A stretch of DNA of 64,000 bases, taken from contig JARYHS010009186.1 of the NCBI GenBank assembly GCA_031002005.1, positions 184,290,437-184,354,436 of the forward strand, written 5' to 3'. Positions 55,701 through 64,000 of this stretch are shown here, piece after piece; position 1 is the stretch's first letter, and every line of letters begins with the position of its first letter. The DNA comes from Vandiemenella viatica (Eukaryota > Arthropoda > Insecta > Orthoptera > Morabidae). The notes under the pieces were generated by a model. That model was not told the origin of the DNA. It made no database searches and saw only the letters and a program-made list of their open reading frames with translations. The translations under genes were made by a program, and so were the position numbers.

Positions 55701-56785
55701 TCTGGAGTATTCTGACGTCACCATAGAGTCCCTCCTAAATGCTATACGCACTGTTCTCTACTGCCCGAGGTATATATACTTCCATCACACCAGTCAACTT
55801 TAACCTTCACGCATAAAGGTTTCGCATGTATGTTGTCACCTCTCTGTTAGTCAGGAAACACGTAATACTTCAATTTCTTGACAAACCACATTACCAGACA
55901 AATTAATCCAACTTAATAAACAGGGTGTCCAGCTTTTATTGTTTCTTGTTTGCTCATGGCCTTAAGCCTCGTCGACAGCGAGGTCATTAGAGGCGGGAAA
56001 GTACTGGAGGCATCAAATGGGGAAGTTCTCAGCCAAGACCTTTTGAAGGAAGCATCCCGGCATTGGCCTGGGATGATTCGGAAAAACCATGGAAAACCCA
56101 AATCTGAATGCCCGGACGTAGATTCAAACCCACGTCCTTCCGAATGCGAGGGCAGAGCGTTACCGCTATCCCACCACGCTCGGTGACGGGGAGGGGAGTG
56201 CCCGGTAAATAATGGATAACGCTTTACTTTTTGGAAAGTCTTATCAAGACCTATCAAATATAAAATTGTGACCTTAGCAAAAGTTTCAAGGTTTTATAGT
56301 TTTCGTTTCCACGCGAATAGGAGCCTTAATTTCAAGTTAATATCGAGAGAGAAGAAACATACCAGACTCAATTAGATATTAACCCAAGTGATTGGGAATC
56401 ATGAGCTTCTAGCCATGTTAAATGGACAAATTTCCAGAATTCCGGAAAAACGCCTAACGTAATTAATGGACAACGCCTTTCAATATTAGGTTCACGTTTC
56501 AGATACCAGCAAACGATGGACCGGTTCTCGGAAGTGTACCGGGAACACAAAGCTACCTCGCTGGAGCGCGCCGTGTGGTGGCTGGAGTACGTGGTTCGAC
56601 ACCGGGGGGCGCCACACATGCGGACCGCCGCCCTCGACCTTCACTGGTGGCAGCTGCTGCTGCTCGACGTCATCGCCTTCGTGCTGGCCGTCGCCGCCCT
56701 CACAGCCACTGTGCTCTACTTTGTGGTCCGCAGGCTGCTGCGCCTCGTTTTCGTCAATGGAGCCAGCAAGCTCAAGACCCAGTAA
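43530..56785 (+). CDS. UGT gene C, UDP-glycosyltransferase, six coding exons
   Basis: Exons: 43530-43709, 51266-51447, 52089-52548, 54132-54354, 55551-55769 and 56503-56785, about 515 codons, the usual insect UGT length. The enzyme transfers a sugar (usually glucose in insects) from a UDP-sugar to small lipophilic toxins, pigments or hormones, facing the ER lumen. Visible parts: signal peptide (1-20), catalytic His33 in SISHQ, GHKVTMIT, the UGT signature in exon 5 (TQGG through FFSDQ), a C-terminal membrane span and a basic KLKTQ tail. Splice phases are 0, 2, 0, problem, 2. At the exon 4/5 join the frame is one base short, either a deletion in the gene or an assembly error. Introns are packed with transposons, above all intron 1. 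It is the best preserved of the three copies. Confidence 0.88.
44182..44797 (+). mobile_element. Nested 5'-truncated non-LTR retrotransposon (second family)
   Basis: Inserted between the Val and Asp codons of the host element's FVDD box. It encodes a C-terminal RT-tail protein (44207-44716): FCYLGSKITTDDRSRNDVKS, ALYGNETWTLG, FEMWSYRRMLKIRWTDKV and GHILRHAGL, then a short 3' UTR and an A tail (44788-44797). It is a different family from its host. No target duplication of useful length is evident. Confidence 0.85.
45053..45120 (-). repeat. tRNA-like module in the left TIR
   Basis: On the minus strand: GTGCCTTGGCAGCGTAGTCG (A-box-like), TAAGACGGCAAACTCTCAAT, and a good B box GCGGGTTCGATCCC. 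A complete cloverleaf with a paired acceptor stem is not evident, so it is a tRNA-derived unit rather than a tRNA gene. It points outward, towards the element end. Confidence 0.75.
45237..46375 (+). pseudogene. Mariner-like transposase, two exons, one premature stop
   Basis: Exon 1 45237-45542 starts MQRHQFSFEEYADMHLAYGA (a DUF4817-type DNA-binding start, from memory). An 86-bp intron 45543-45628 (GTACGT to TTACCAG, phase 0) is followed by exon 2 45629-46375. Catalytic acids: first in VLWTDEACF, second in WFQHDGAPPH, third in SADNNPLDFYLWG. A TGA at 46139-46141 replaces an expected Trp (PNR-stop-IGRGG); the frame stays open for another 77 codons to TAA, so this single stop is the only lesion I see. 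Truncation there would remove the third acid. It cuts and reinserts its own element when intact. Confidence 0.88.
47078..47150 (+). repeat. tRNA-like module in the right TIR
   Basis: Mirror copy of 45053-45120: GTGCCTTGGCAGCGTAGTCA, TAAGACGGCAAACTCTCAAT, but a deletion of about 7 bases before TTCGATTCCC damages the B box. Also outward-facing. Confidence 0.75.
47460..48146 (+). pseudogene. Host retrotransposon C-terminal RT region
   Basis: 228-codon open block: MKINAKKSQLIRYTNKKQKV, CKYLGITFNNKFNWTGHFGQ, LVRPLIEYGSVVWDPHFEYQ, WVQKRAVRFVCGNYSRVQSV, FSFLGKGVRDWNKLPREM. This is the thumb and C-terminal part downstream of the DD box. The related broken copy is at 32045-32580. Confidence 0.85.
48500..50000 (+). 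mobile_element. Tc1-like transposon remnant (c), split by a foldback element
   Basis: Left part 48500-49035: STDVSMQTVQQNWTLMRYGG, HRLQHLSWAREIIAWTVDNW, then a stop and YAWSDES (first catalytic box). Right part from 49790: ENDFVI-type sequence followed by RPPDINPIEYIWDTFV, the third box. The 49044-49780 foldback element lies between them. Multiple stops; inactive. Confidence 0.7.
49044..49780. mobile_element. Foldback (long inverted-repeat) element
   Basis: Starts AATTATGTAAATGAATCC and ends with GGATTCGTTTACATAATT. Arms of about 330-350 bases (to ATTGTTTCACTA near 49340 and from AGTGAAACAATAG near 49490) are inverted copies with modest divergence. TGAACAAT occurs at both flanks (49036-49043 and 49782-49789), consistent with an 8-bp target duplication as in hAT-type insertions. 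The open readings on both strands are mirror images caused by the repeat. Confidence 0.8.
50001..51265. other. End of UGT gene C intron 1
   Basis: AT-rich intronic sequence; contains dispersed repeat D1 copy 2 at about 50775-50960. No coding sequence. Confidence 0.4.
50775..50960. repeat. Dispersed repeat D1, copy 2
   Basis: Shares GTCATCTGTCTACGATTCGTG and TTTATGAGGCGGACATTGGG with the 23.0-kb copy, followed in both by a degenerate antisense SINE-like segment (CATTCGTCTAATGATTGCGG). Confidence 0.65.
51266..51447 (+). CDS. UGT gene C exon 2
   Basis: LKNENYTEIDISATYEVI start, LDLPAMKEFI end; 182 nt (60 codons plus 2 bases). Acceptor TTTTCCAG, donor GTAAGC, phase 2. Closely similar to gene A exon 2 and part of the acceptor-binding N-terminal domain. 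Confidence 0.92.
51448..52088. other. UGT gene C intron 2
   Basis: 641-base intron with canonical GT and AG ends. AT-rich, no embedded gene or recognised repeat. Confidence 0.7.
52089..52548 (+). CDS. UGT gene C exon 3
   Basis: 460 nt: RKNQTFDLFMVEWLG start, PAYLPDVWVGFSDHMTFWER in the middle, HVKTENNRLPK end. Acceptor TTTACAG, donor GTGAGT. Fully open, and equal in length to exon 3 of genes A and B. Confidence 0.95.
52549..54131. other. UGT gene C intron 3
   Basis: 1.58-kb intron with canonical ends. A more GC-rich patch at 53450-53690 has an open reading (MLTHLQGTAGRQL) without recognisable domains; probably not a gene. Confidence 0.6.
54132..54354 (+). CDS. UGT gene C exon 4 (UDP-sugar domain)
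   Basis: EIQEFLDGAEHGVIYFSLGS, RQAFIEAFRELPQRVLWKWE, and MVSKWLPQQDVL at the end, the conserved run-up to the UGT signature. Acceptor TTATTAG; the only suitable donor is GTTAGC after 54354, phase 1. It is the sole copy of exon 4 in the window. Confidence 0.9.
54355..55550. other. UGT gene C intron 4
   Basis: 1.2-kb intron starting GTTAGC and ending TTCACAG. AT-rich. I looked for a micro-exon that would repair the frame between exons 4 and 5 and found none compelling. Confidence 0.6.
55551..55769 (+). CDS. UGT gene C exon 5 (UGT signature)
   Basis: YPKVRLFMTQGGLQSLNEA, HAVPMVAIPFFSDQPHNAA, HAAGIGIRLEYSDVT. The signature pattern is satisfied, with Gln in place of the mammalian His in the HGG position, common in insects. 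Acceptor TTCACAG, donor GTATAT, phase 2. At 219 nt it is one shorter than the 220 expected from gene B, and the missing base falls at its 5' end. Confidence 0.9.
55945..56186 (-). repeat. tRNA-derived SINE, copy 8, in UGT gene C intron 5
   Basis: Antisense copy, nearly complete: CCTCGTCGACAGCGAGGTCA, CCCGGCATTGGCCTGGGATG, AAACCATGGAAAACCCAAAT, and the B-box side GTAGATTCAAACCCACGTCC. Ends CCACCACGCTCGG. Confidence 0.9.
56503..56785 (+). CDS. UGT gene C exon 6 (membrane anchor and stop)
   Basis: YQQTMDRFSEVYREHKATS, WWLEYVVRHRGAPHMRT, transmembrane stretch LLLLDVIAFVLAVAALTATV, basic RRLLRLVF and KLKTQ end, TAA at 56783-56785. 283 nt, as in gene B. Acceptor TTTCAG. The polybasic tail is typical for ER retention of UGTs. 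Confidence 0.95.
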
Positions 56786-58020
56786 GGTCAAGCATCGAGG
56801 TGTATCTAATTGTGATGACAGTTCGTTCTGCAGTATCAATAGAACATTTAATATTAATTACGGCAAAAATTTAAAAAAAAGAGTGAAAAGAAGAACAGAT
56901 TGCTGTGTATTGATGAATGTTACTCTTGATACTCGTAGTATTTGCCGCATGCGTAATTAATTCCTGACCTCATATCTGTTGATATATTATAATTCATCTT
57001 TGTAGGTTAATTCTCTATCACCCTCATCACAGGTGGAGCAATGAATCACATGCCATTATTGATTTTACTACTTTTAAGCTAAAATGTGATACGTAGTAGT
57101 AGACTTTCGCCATGGTTGAAGAACACGCTTCAACAAATCCACCCTCTGATTAATCCACAGTGTTGGAAGTTATTATGAACATAAAATAATTTGAAACACA
57201 AAATATCACAAACCAGTACACATTGATGAGTTTGAACAGTATGTTTGTTGATTGATAATACTGCACTGGAAAGAGAAGAAAAACAAACGATAAATGACTC
57301 GTCAGTAAAAATTGAATTTACATGCGTTTCTTACTAGCCTTTTCCTTAGATGTTAACGAAAGAAGAAAGACTTTTCACTTCACGATTAGTTAAATATGTG
57401 ATTGCTGTACTGAAGGATCATAGAGAATAACTCGAAACTAATCCACCATCACGTAGGACCGCGCTAATGACGACACCGTTGACGCGCCCTTAGGACCTAA
57501 CAATAACAACAGCAACATTGTAGGACCGTTTACGATGTAATACGTAATCTGATACTGTAGGTATTCCAGAAAGTCATTCAGCAGCGTCTAAGTGTGTAAG
57601 GGAATGTTCCAGATTGACTAAAACTGTGTGTTTTAATACACCACTAACACTTTGATCACAAAAAAGTTGAATATTTGTTTATTGAAGTTATCTGTATAGC
57701 GGAAAATTAAGTATGGTCCGTAACTTTTTGATATTAAATAAAAATTGTAAAGTTACTTTTGCACCTGCCTATATTACAAACTTTTAACAATTTTTTTTAG
57801 GCCTAATTCCAGGTTCATCATGTTTCACAAATTCAACGCCCAGGAACACATTCTTCTGCATGACAGTAAATGTCAATACTACGCCACGGTCAGTTTTTGT
57901 GTGGCATACAGATGAAGTGGAAAGGTGCGAGGAGTGCCAGTACTTTTCGTCAGAGTCAAAAGGCGCTATAGCGACATGTGACTTTGAACGTGCCACTAAG
58001 ATTGGTCTCCGGTAGACGAG
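56786..58020. other. Downstream flank of UGT gene C
   Basis: 3' UTR and flank. An AATTAAT stretch near 56955 and AATAAA near 57735 are possible polyadenylation regions but not decisive. No other gene recognised. Confidence 0.4.
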
Positions 58021-58366
58021 ATTGTTGTGCCGTGATATTGCGGCTCCTACAGAGCAAGCTGCGTGTGTGGAACCAGTGGATAGAAGCACGCAGCAACGAG
58101 CCCGTACAGCCCCACACAATGAGATCATCCGCAGAACGACCGAGCGTGGTGGTGTAACGGATAGCGTTCTGGCCTCGCATTCGGGAGGACGGCGGTTCGA
58201 ATCCCCGTCCGGGCATCCAGATTTGGGTTTTCCATGGTTTCCCCAAATCACTCCAGGCGAATGCCGGGATGCTTCCTTCAAAAGGCCATGGCCGAATTCC
58301 TTCCCATTCCTTGCCCCCATCCTTTCCCGTCTCTAAAGACCACGTTGTTAAAAAGGGACGTTAAAC

Positions 58367-58411
<45 letters not shown>

Positions 58412-58700
58412 GCAGAACGAACGGCATTTTGTCCACACGGCTGTAACGGCAGAACGGCTGATGGAGGATCATGCAAACGCTGTCTAGGCTCGCTTGGTTT
58501 GTCGCTTCTAGCGCGATCTCTGCCGGCCAAATGCCGGGAATACACTACAGAGGACAGAGCCTGGACGTAAGCTCGAGCCTCACAGTAGACTCGGTCTGTT
58601 TTTCACGGTCTGCGTGAGGACGAAGCGATGCTGATACTCGCTCTGTACAATCGGAACAGCCATGGACAGCAGCGCCGTCTTAAAATCGCTAACTTGAAGG
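58021..58700 (+). mobile_element. Probable Tc1-like remnant (d) split by a SINE
   Basis: GCGTGTGTGGAACCAGTGGATAGAAG at 58057-58082 is identical to 28600-28625 in Tc1-like remnant (a). The rest is too broken to read as transposase. The SINE at 58140 is inserted in it with a clear target duplication. Confidence 0.45.
58140..58410 (+). repeat. tRNA-derived SINE, copy 9, with 40-base poly(A)
   Basis: Best preserved copy: CGAGCGTGGTGGTGTAACGG (A box), GGCGGTTCGAATCCCCGTCC (B box), the body ending CTTTCCCGTCTCTAAAGACC, and an uninterrupted A run at 58371-58410. CGCAGAACGA flanks it on both sides (58130-58139 and 58411-58420), a perfect 10-bp target duplication. Likely a recent insertion. Confidence 0.96.
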
Positions 58701-59051
58701 ATGAAGTCAGTGAAAAATTCAAGATTGGAGAATATATGTATGTCTTCTTCTTTTTATTTTCCATGTGCTATTATATCATTCTTTAAGACTGTATACGTTT
58801 ACTTTCAAAAAAATCGGATTTTTAAAGATCGATGTTAGTGAAAAAGTAAAAATTGCACCACATTTCAACACTTTTGTGGAGATGTCCCGACATTTCACAA
58901 TCTTTCTCCTGAACATATGAATGACATATTTGGTTATTTGCAATCACGTATGAGAGTGACATCAGTTATGTCGTTACAGGGAATTCAGTGTTGTGCATTC
59001 ATAGGTGCCAATCCTTCAAGATGTTACATATATCTGAAGCTTCCATATAAA
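58701..59051. other. Intergenic sequence
   Basis: AT-rich, nothing recognised. Confidence 0.45.
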
Positions 59052-59262
59052 TCATGTTAGCGTTCTCGCCTCACATTCGGGAGGACGCCGGTTCGAATCC
59101 CCATCCGGGCATCCAGATTTGGATTTTCCATGGTTTCCCAAATCACTCCAGGCAAATGCTTCCTTCAAAAAGGCCATGGCCGAATTCCTTCCTAGTCCTT
59201 GCCCCCCATCCTTTCCCGTCTCTAAAGACCTCGCTTGTTAAGAGAGGTTAAGCAGTTAATAT
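59052..59262 (+). repeat. tRNA-derived SINE, copy 10
   Basis: CATGTTAGCGTTCTCGCCTC, GCCGGTTCGAATCCCCATCC, AAGGCCATGGCCGAATTCCT and CTCGCTTGTTAAGAGAGGTT. It lacks the first A-box bases and has a small internal deletion after CAGGCAAATG. Confidence 0.92.
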
Positions 59263-59754
59263 ATAGATATATAATGCACTAAATGTGGATTCGGGGTATA
59301 CTTTATGTATGTCAGTTATAATAGATAACTTATTTATGCTACGGTTTTCGTTGTAATGTGTTCTGATCTCATGATTTTTAATATTTCCGTTACATATGTT
59401 TATCAAACACATACACATTACACTTCATGGCTACGACGATTAAATTGATAGTAGTTACATAAAGTGTTGGTAGCAGTCCCTGATATACTGTGGTTACGAA
59501 AATGTTACCGCTGTACAATATAGTCCAGTTTTCTTTGCGAGTACCATCATAGTTGCGCGGTACGGACGTGGAAGGCACTATTCCTGCATTGCCGAACTTT
59601 CGTGTTCCCGCCGAACCTTCGTTTGTCCGCCGAGTCTACGTTTGACCATCGAGCCTGGGGAAGTTCTATAATCATAGCTCGTCCGGGTAGAGAGGACCGG
59701 TCATAGGAACAACCATGCGAGTTCGAGCGTGAATAGACAGCAATTTGCGTGTCA
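59263..59754. other. Intergenic sequence
   Basis: Includes a short internal repeat (GAACCTTCGTTTGTCCGCCGA and GAGTCTACGTTTGACCATCGA near 59610-59660). Otherwise nothing recognised. Confidence 0.4.
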
Positions 59755-60065
59755 CTAGTGTGGAAATGTATCCGTCGACGATTCGATGGCACCTGCTGAG
59801 AGCTGGGCTGGTGGTACCCATACCATAGCGTCATCTTCTATTGAGCAGTAATCAACCCCTCAGACTGCAATGGGTACGTGAACGTCGTCACTGTTTTGCT
59901 GAGTTTCAGAATATATCGTTTAGGGACGAATCCCACTTCAAATTGTCCTACAGCTCCATATGTTATTATTCAGCAGGACCATGCCCGGCCACAAGCGGCG
60001 AGACGGTCTGTTGGCTCAAGGTGCGTGAATCCCGATCTCGGCTGGAAGTTTTTCGGGCTTAAAAA
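59755..60065 (+). mobile_element. Tc1-like remnant (e), internally deleted
   Basis: Broken reading: VSSMYPSTIRWHLLRAGLVV (second helix-turn-helix end), LRLQWVRERRHCFAEFQNIS and FRDESHFKLS (first catalytic Asp), then directly IQQDHARPQAARRSV (the QQDNARPH-like second box). The segment that normally separates these boxes is deleted. Confidence 0.75.
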
Positions 60066-60487
60066 CTGACCTTCACCGCTGGAAAAGCTTTGCCTTATGC
60101 TGTGATGTACGCCAGGACTCTCCGTGACACGTAACACTGTAGATGCCCTGTTGCTGGTAATCCTATCAGGTACTACCAGGTTAGTTCAGCGTAGCCACGA
60201 CAAAGGCGCATGCGCAGAAAATCGAAACTGTTAACCGGCGGCCGAACTACCCTACCCTTCGGGGTCTCGTGGCCAACAATGCCATACTCCCTTATTTCCC
60301 CTTTTAGACGCTGCATTTTTCAGAAAAAAAATGGTGTAAAATGATACAGAGGACTATGGAAATAAGCGTACTGAAAACAAGAAACTAATTAGAAAGTGTG
60401 TCAGAAAAAATTAATACCATGAATGTGCAATAGAAAGTTCAAATAATATATAGAGCAAGTATCATTCCAACAGTGTGACGACAATCT

Positions 60488-60835
60488 GTTTATTTATTTA
60501 TCAATCTTGTTTCATAGCTCCCTGCTGAAGAAGAACCTCTGGGATGTGAAACATGTCATGGTTAATACACATACATACGATATGAGTCATAATCATAGTA
60601 AAAACAATTATATGTTACAAAGACAAATAAAGAGAATAAAAATAAACATTAATTTTTTCAACTGAATTTTGCAAAAGTCATATTGAATACAATTAATTAT
60701 TTTGTTCAAATTCTTGAACGGAGTAGAAGGAGTTTCCAATAAGATAATCTCTCAGTTTTTCTTTAAATATATCTTTATTATCTGTTTTATACTCTTAGGA
60801 AGTTTATTAAACAGATGTATCCCAGAATTGCTAGT
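60488..60835 (-). mobile_element. CR1-like retrotransposon 3' fragment (family 1, second copy)
   Basis: Collinear with 14032-14400: the TTTATTTATTTATCAATCTTG tail, the CTGAAGAAGAACCTCTGGGA segment, and the C-terminal coding end. More truncated than the 14-kb copy. Confidence 0.85.
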
Positions 60836-62783
60836 GATAATAACAACCTGATTTTCCTTTTAACTAACCTGCGTTTGTGTAAAATATTTTGTTTGTCTAG
60901 TCAAATACGCTTGTTTGTAAGCATCTTGCTGTAACATAATTCCTGTTTTTAAGTGAACTAAATGTCGCTTCAAGTTTTTCTGATTCCTTTATTAACTTAA
61001 AATTATTTCTTACTAAACAGCACAAGCTTTAACGTGGTAGAAGTTTCAGATGCCGGAATATGCTATTACAGATTTATTCAATAGTTAAAATAAAGCTCAA
61101 GCATTCATATTTCTACACTCTGTATCCTTGGATGTTCAATAACTTATTAGGTCCTTGTCATGTTGCAATATGCGTAGAATCAGGTGTAACGCTTATGGTC
61201 TGGTGGGCAGCTTATCATAAGTGTTTAGAGGGCACACAGGTTACCTACTGGCCAAAGTCGAGCCAAAGTCTCCTTATCTGTTGCACCACGAAGATCTTAG
61301 TTGCGGAATCATTCCAGCAAAGTCAACAACTCCTTATGTCATATTTGTGTAGTGGGGTACATCGTGAAAGCGTTATATTTTTCCTTTTATCAAATGTAAA
61401 CACTTACATAATATCGGCGCAATCATGATACGTTCATCTGAGCACGTGTTCAGCGTCTGTTTAAGGTCAATGTGTTACTGATAAAAGCGTTTCGTTTGAT
61501 GTCTAGGAAGCAACACACTATGAGCGCACGAAATGATGCGCTGTAAAGTACACGTTCAAAATTGCTGATCGCAAAATAATTGCCTTCGCTTTAAGTTTAA
61601 TACGAAATATATATTGGAAACGAATATTTAAGACGTATTAAATGGGTTGATTTGTAAGTGTGTAACGTATACTAGCTTTTTACGATGTTCCATTGTACAA
61701 GAAAAAAATTAAAGTAATCTTTAATTCCCTTGAAGAAATTTGTTGATTTGATGTTGAAAAAAACATCTAGCTGAATATAGCGGTTTGGTGGCTCGGTGGC
61801 TAATGTGGAGATCAAATGATCCCCGTGTAACGCGATTGTTAAAAATTCTGACCAAGCAAGCAAGGAGTGACAAAGTCTTTTGGTACAGGTAGCAATCGAG
61901 CATAGAGAGAGGACCAAACTACAAAATAGAATAATACAAATCCGTGCTATACGGAAAATAAGGTACGGAGTGAAGAGAGTTGTGCACAATCTTTGTCGTG
62001 ATTGGTGAAGTATAAATGTCTGATAAGGCTGGTTCGCACTACGCTAATAATTCAGTCGAGTGGCAAGTATTTTAGTAGTTAAATTAGATGCTGCTGCTCA
62101 AAAATCGTTCGCACAACGGTCAAAAGTGCAGTTGGTAAGTTTCGCGGTATTTTGCCAAACGAACAAGCTACAACGCAGTCATGTGAATGAGCTGATACAG
62201 CTTATGTTAATCGCAATTTTAGAAGAGGTGAATGAAGAAGTTTATGCGATAAAAAAAGCAATGAGTATGAAAATGGGTTAATAGAAGGGATGAACTAGAA
62301 TCTACAAATTGACTTCTGAAGGAATTAGCATTAGAGGATCCCTAAGAATAGTTAGAGAATGTCCATAAGTTGTGTTATTGAAAATGCAGTCGTAAATTCA
62401 GCATGAAGATACGGTACCTACTTAAGAAGCGTAATTCCTGCAATTACAAAATTACAGGCAGTTCTCTAGTTTATTGCCATCGGATATAGTTTAAGGACAC
62501 TCACTCCTCGTATTTATACACGGAAAATCAGCTATATCCTAATTCATCACAGCGTGAATGAATCTATAAAACATTAAAGGAATTGAAGTTATGTTTCGTA
62601 GAGATGTGTCCAGTAAACTTAATCATTTTGCTGAAGGAATATAAACTGTTTCAGTACCTGCGCCTAAATTTTTGTACAACTTTTTTTAAATTCTGCGAGT
62701 AGATCATTCTAAAAAGGTTTTTTTTCGCGTTAGGTAGTACTTCTAATAAAAATAGTAATAATATCTCATTGTATAATCTAGAT
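60836..62783. other. Intergenic sequence
   Basis: AT-rich. Open readings at 61060-61428 (+), 61672-61989 (-) and 62060-62281 (+) lack domain motifs and are not called genes. GGCTGGTTCGCACTACGC near 62030 resembles the start of some DNA-transposon repeats, but no matching end was found. Confidence 0.35.
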
Positions 62784-63413
62784 CAGTGTTTCCGGGGGGC
62801 AATTTGGTTTTTTTAGGGGGGCAATATAGAAATTGACTTGATACGGCTTTACCACTTTCTCTTCTGGTTATTTAAATACAATGCTAGATATAGATACAAA
62901 ATATAGCAAAAAAGTAAATTCTTAAAACAGTGCTGTAAATAATTATTAGGTTTAGTTTAGTGTGATGTTAGCAAAATATATCATCTGGATGATTTGAGTA
63001 GTCAACTTGACCTTTTCGGGATTCACCGAGTAATGTGCCGCCTGTCTCGGCCTGTTATCAGTAAATGATTTACTGATAAAAAAAAATCGACTGGATATAT
63101 CACAACGTGGAGACTTGAGATTAAAGCTTACTAAATTGGAGCCTAATATAATATCTGTATGTCAAGCATCAAGCGCAAGGATCACACTAAATTGCCATAA
63201 TAAATCTTTTGAATTTGAATTTTAGTATTTCATTATATGTTTTTTAATTTTACCTACTGTGTTTTATGACAATATTAAGGTGTTATCTTTCAAAAATCAT
63301 CCTATATGATTTTAGTTAATAACAAATAATTTTTTATTTAAAATTATGTATGGGGGGGGGGGCAAAAAAATGTTAAAAGTGGGACATGACCTAAAAAAGG
63401 TTGGGAAACACTG
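62784..63413. mobile_element. hAT-type element, internally deleted, with 8-bp target duplication
   Basis: Ends CAGTGTTTCC and GGGAAACACTG, flanked on both sides by ATCTAGAT (62776-62783 and 63414-63421), the 8-bp duplication typical of hAT insertion. The interior keeps a degraded transposase C-terminal reading near 63090-63180 (RLDISQRGDLRLKLTKLEPN), like the end of hAT dimerisation domains. G runs lie just inside both ends. Confidence 0.88.
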
Positions 63414-63421
63414 ATCTAGAT

Positions 63422-64000
63422 GCTATTGTAATAAAATTGTTCACGAAGCAGATGTTTTTAATTTTCAATTTATTTCTCACCAAATATAGATATGTTTATT
63501 GTATTTTCCAAATCCATGTGTGCAGATTACTTCCTTTGTTTGTTTTTATAATGTGGGGACTTAATTTTCTATAAGCATTTATGGTCTACAGCGAAACGAC
63601 ATTTTTGCTGCAGCCAATGAACTCGACTTTAACAATAGTTTAGACTTTAGCCGATGAGCTAGTGGGCAGTAGTTTAGTCGGAAAAATCCGTGATATTATT
63701 GTGTTGAAAAAAAAGAAAAGGCACGTTTATAATAAGACGCAATCTTTAATTATTTAAAATACCAATTTATTTAATTTGTTTTTAATCAGATACAAAATTT
63801 CTTATTCAAGTTTCTTCCTGTTTTATACATTTTGACATACTCGAATTTTTAATATTGCTAATTATATCGTAAGAAAATCTATTTAATGCTAGTGTTTCTA
63901 AAGTTTTAACTCTCTATAACCCAACATATGTTAAACCAAATTCCGTATTTTACAAAGTTTATTTTTCGGTGGATTCGGAACACAACCACTATTTTCATAA
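63422..64000. other. Right-edge intergenic sequence
   Basis: AT-rich, nothing recognised. Confidence 0.45.

Noticed and set aside
58140..58320. Possible tRNA genes from A and B boxes in SINE copies
   Set aside because: No complete cloverleaf or acceptor stem; the shared downstream body and A tail identify SINEs.
61672..62281. Open readings of 105 and 73 codons near the right edge
   Set aside because: No domain, no splice or promoter context; length expected by chance in AT-rich DNA.

Overview
The window looks like nuclear DNA of an insect, probably a polyneopteran (grasshopper, cricket or stick-insect type). The reasons are AT-rich sequence, GT-AG spliced exons separated by 0.5-7.5 kb introns, and heavy loads of tRNA-derived SINEs, Tc1/mariner, Helitron-like, hAT-like and non-LTR elements. 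The SINE sequence and the Tc1-like end at 30.18 kb resemble families I associate with orthopterans; that is recall, not a search result. There are no bacterial operons, CRISPR arrays, rRNA genes or intact stand-alone tRNA genes.

The only cellular genes I can support are three members of a UDP-glycosyltransferase (UGT) cluster. Gene C (+, 43530-56785) has all six coding exons and is close to intact. Gene B (-, 31701-21004) keeps exons 3, 5 and 6. Gene A (-, 10435-1551, running off the left edge) keeps exons 1, 2 and 3. Exon lengths match between copies (180, about 180, 460 and 283 nt), so the exon calls support one another. B and A lie in tandem on the minus strand, and C is divergent from B. 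Gene A has lost its start codon and has a stop in the signal peptide. Gene B lacks exon 4 and has a one-base insertion in exon 5. Gene C is one base out of frame at the exon 4/5 junction. If functional, such enzymes conjugate sugars to small lipophilic compounds at the ER membrane.

Most remaining sequence is transposable. The left third holds a full-length 6-kb I-type retrotransposon (3557-9552) with perfect 15-bp target duplications, inserted just upstream of the gene A exon 2 splice acceptor. CR1-like retrotransposon tails follow at 14-18.6 kb. The middle holds two complete Helitron-like elements and a third that runs into the gap, all carrying tRNA-like segments, plus a 118-bp-TIR foldback MITE, Tc1-like remnants and an exactly 1000-base N gap (37371-38370). 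Intron 1 of gene C is a nest: a non-LTR reverse transcriptase gene is split by a second retrotransposon and by a 2.56-kb mariner-like element. The right end has SINEs, Tc1 remnants and a hAT-derived element with a perfect 8-bp target duplication.

The most unusual signals are (1) a row of 3'-UTR hairpins in the I-type element whose stems differ but stay paired around a common loop; (2) a mariner-like element with an intron-containing transposase gene and outward-facing tRNA-like modules in both terminal inverted repeats; (3) the exact nested-insertion history inside gene C intron 1; and (4) tandem Helitron iterations with tRNA-like segments. Several frameshifts may be assembly indels, because a retrotransposon with perfect target duplications is itself frameshifted many times.
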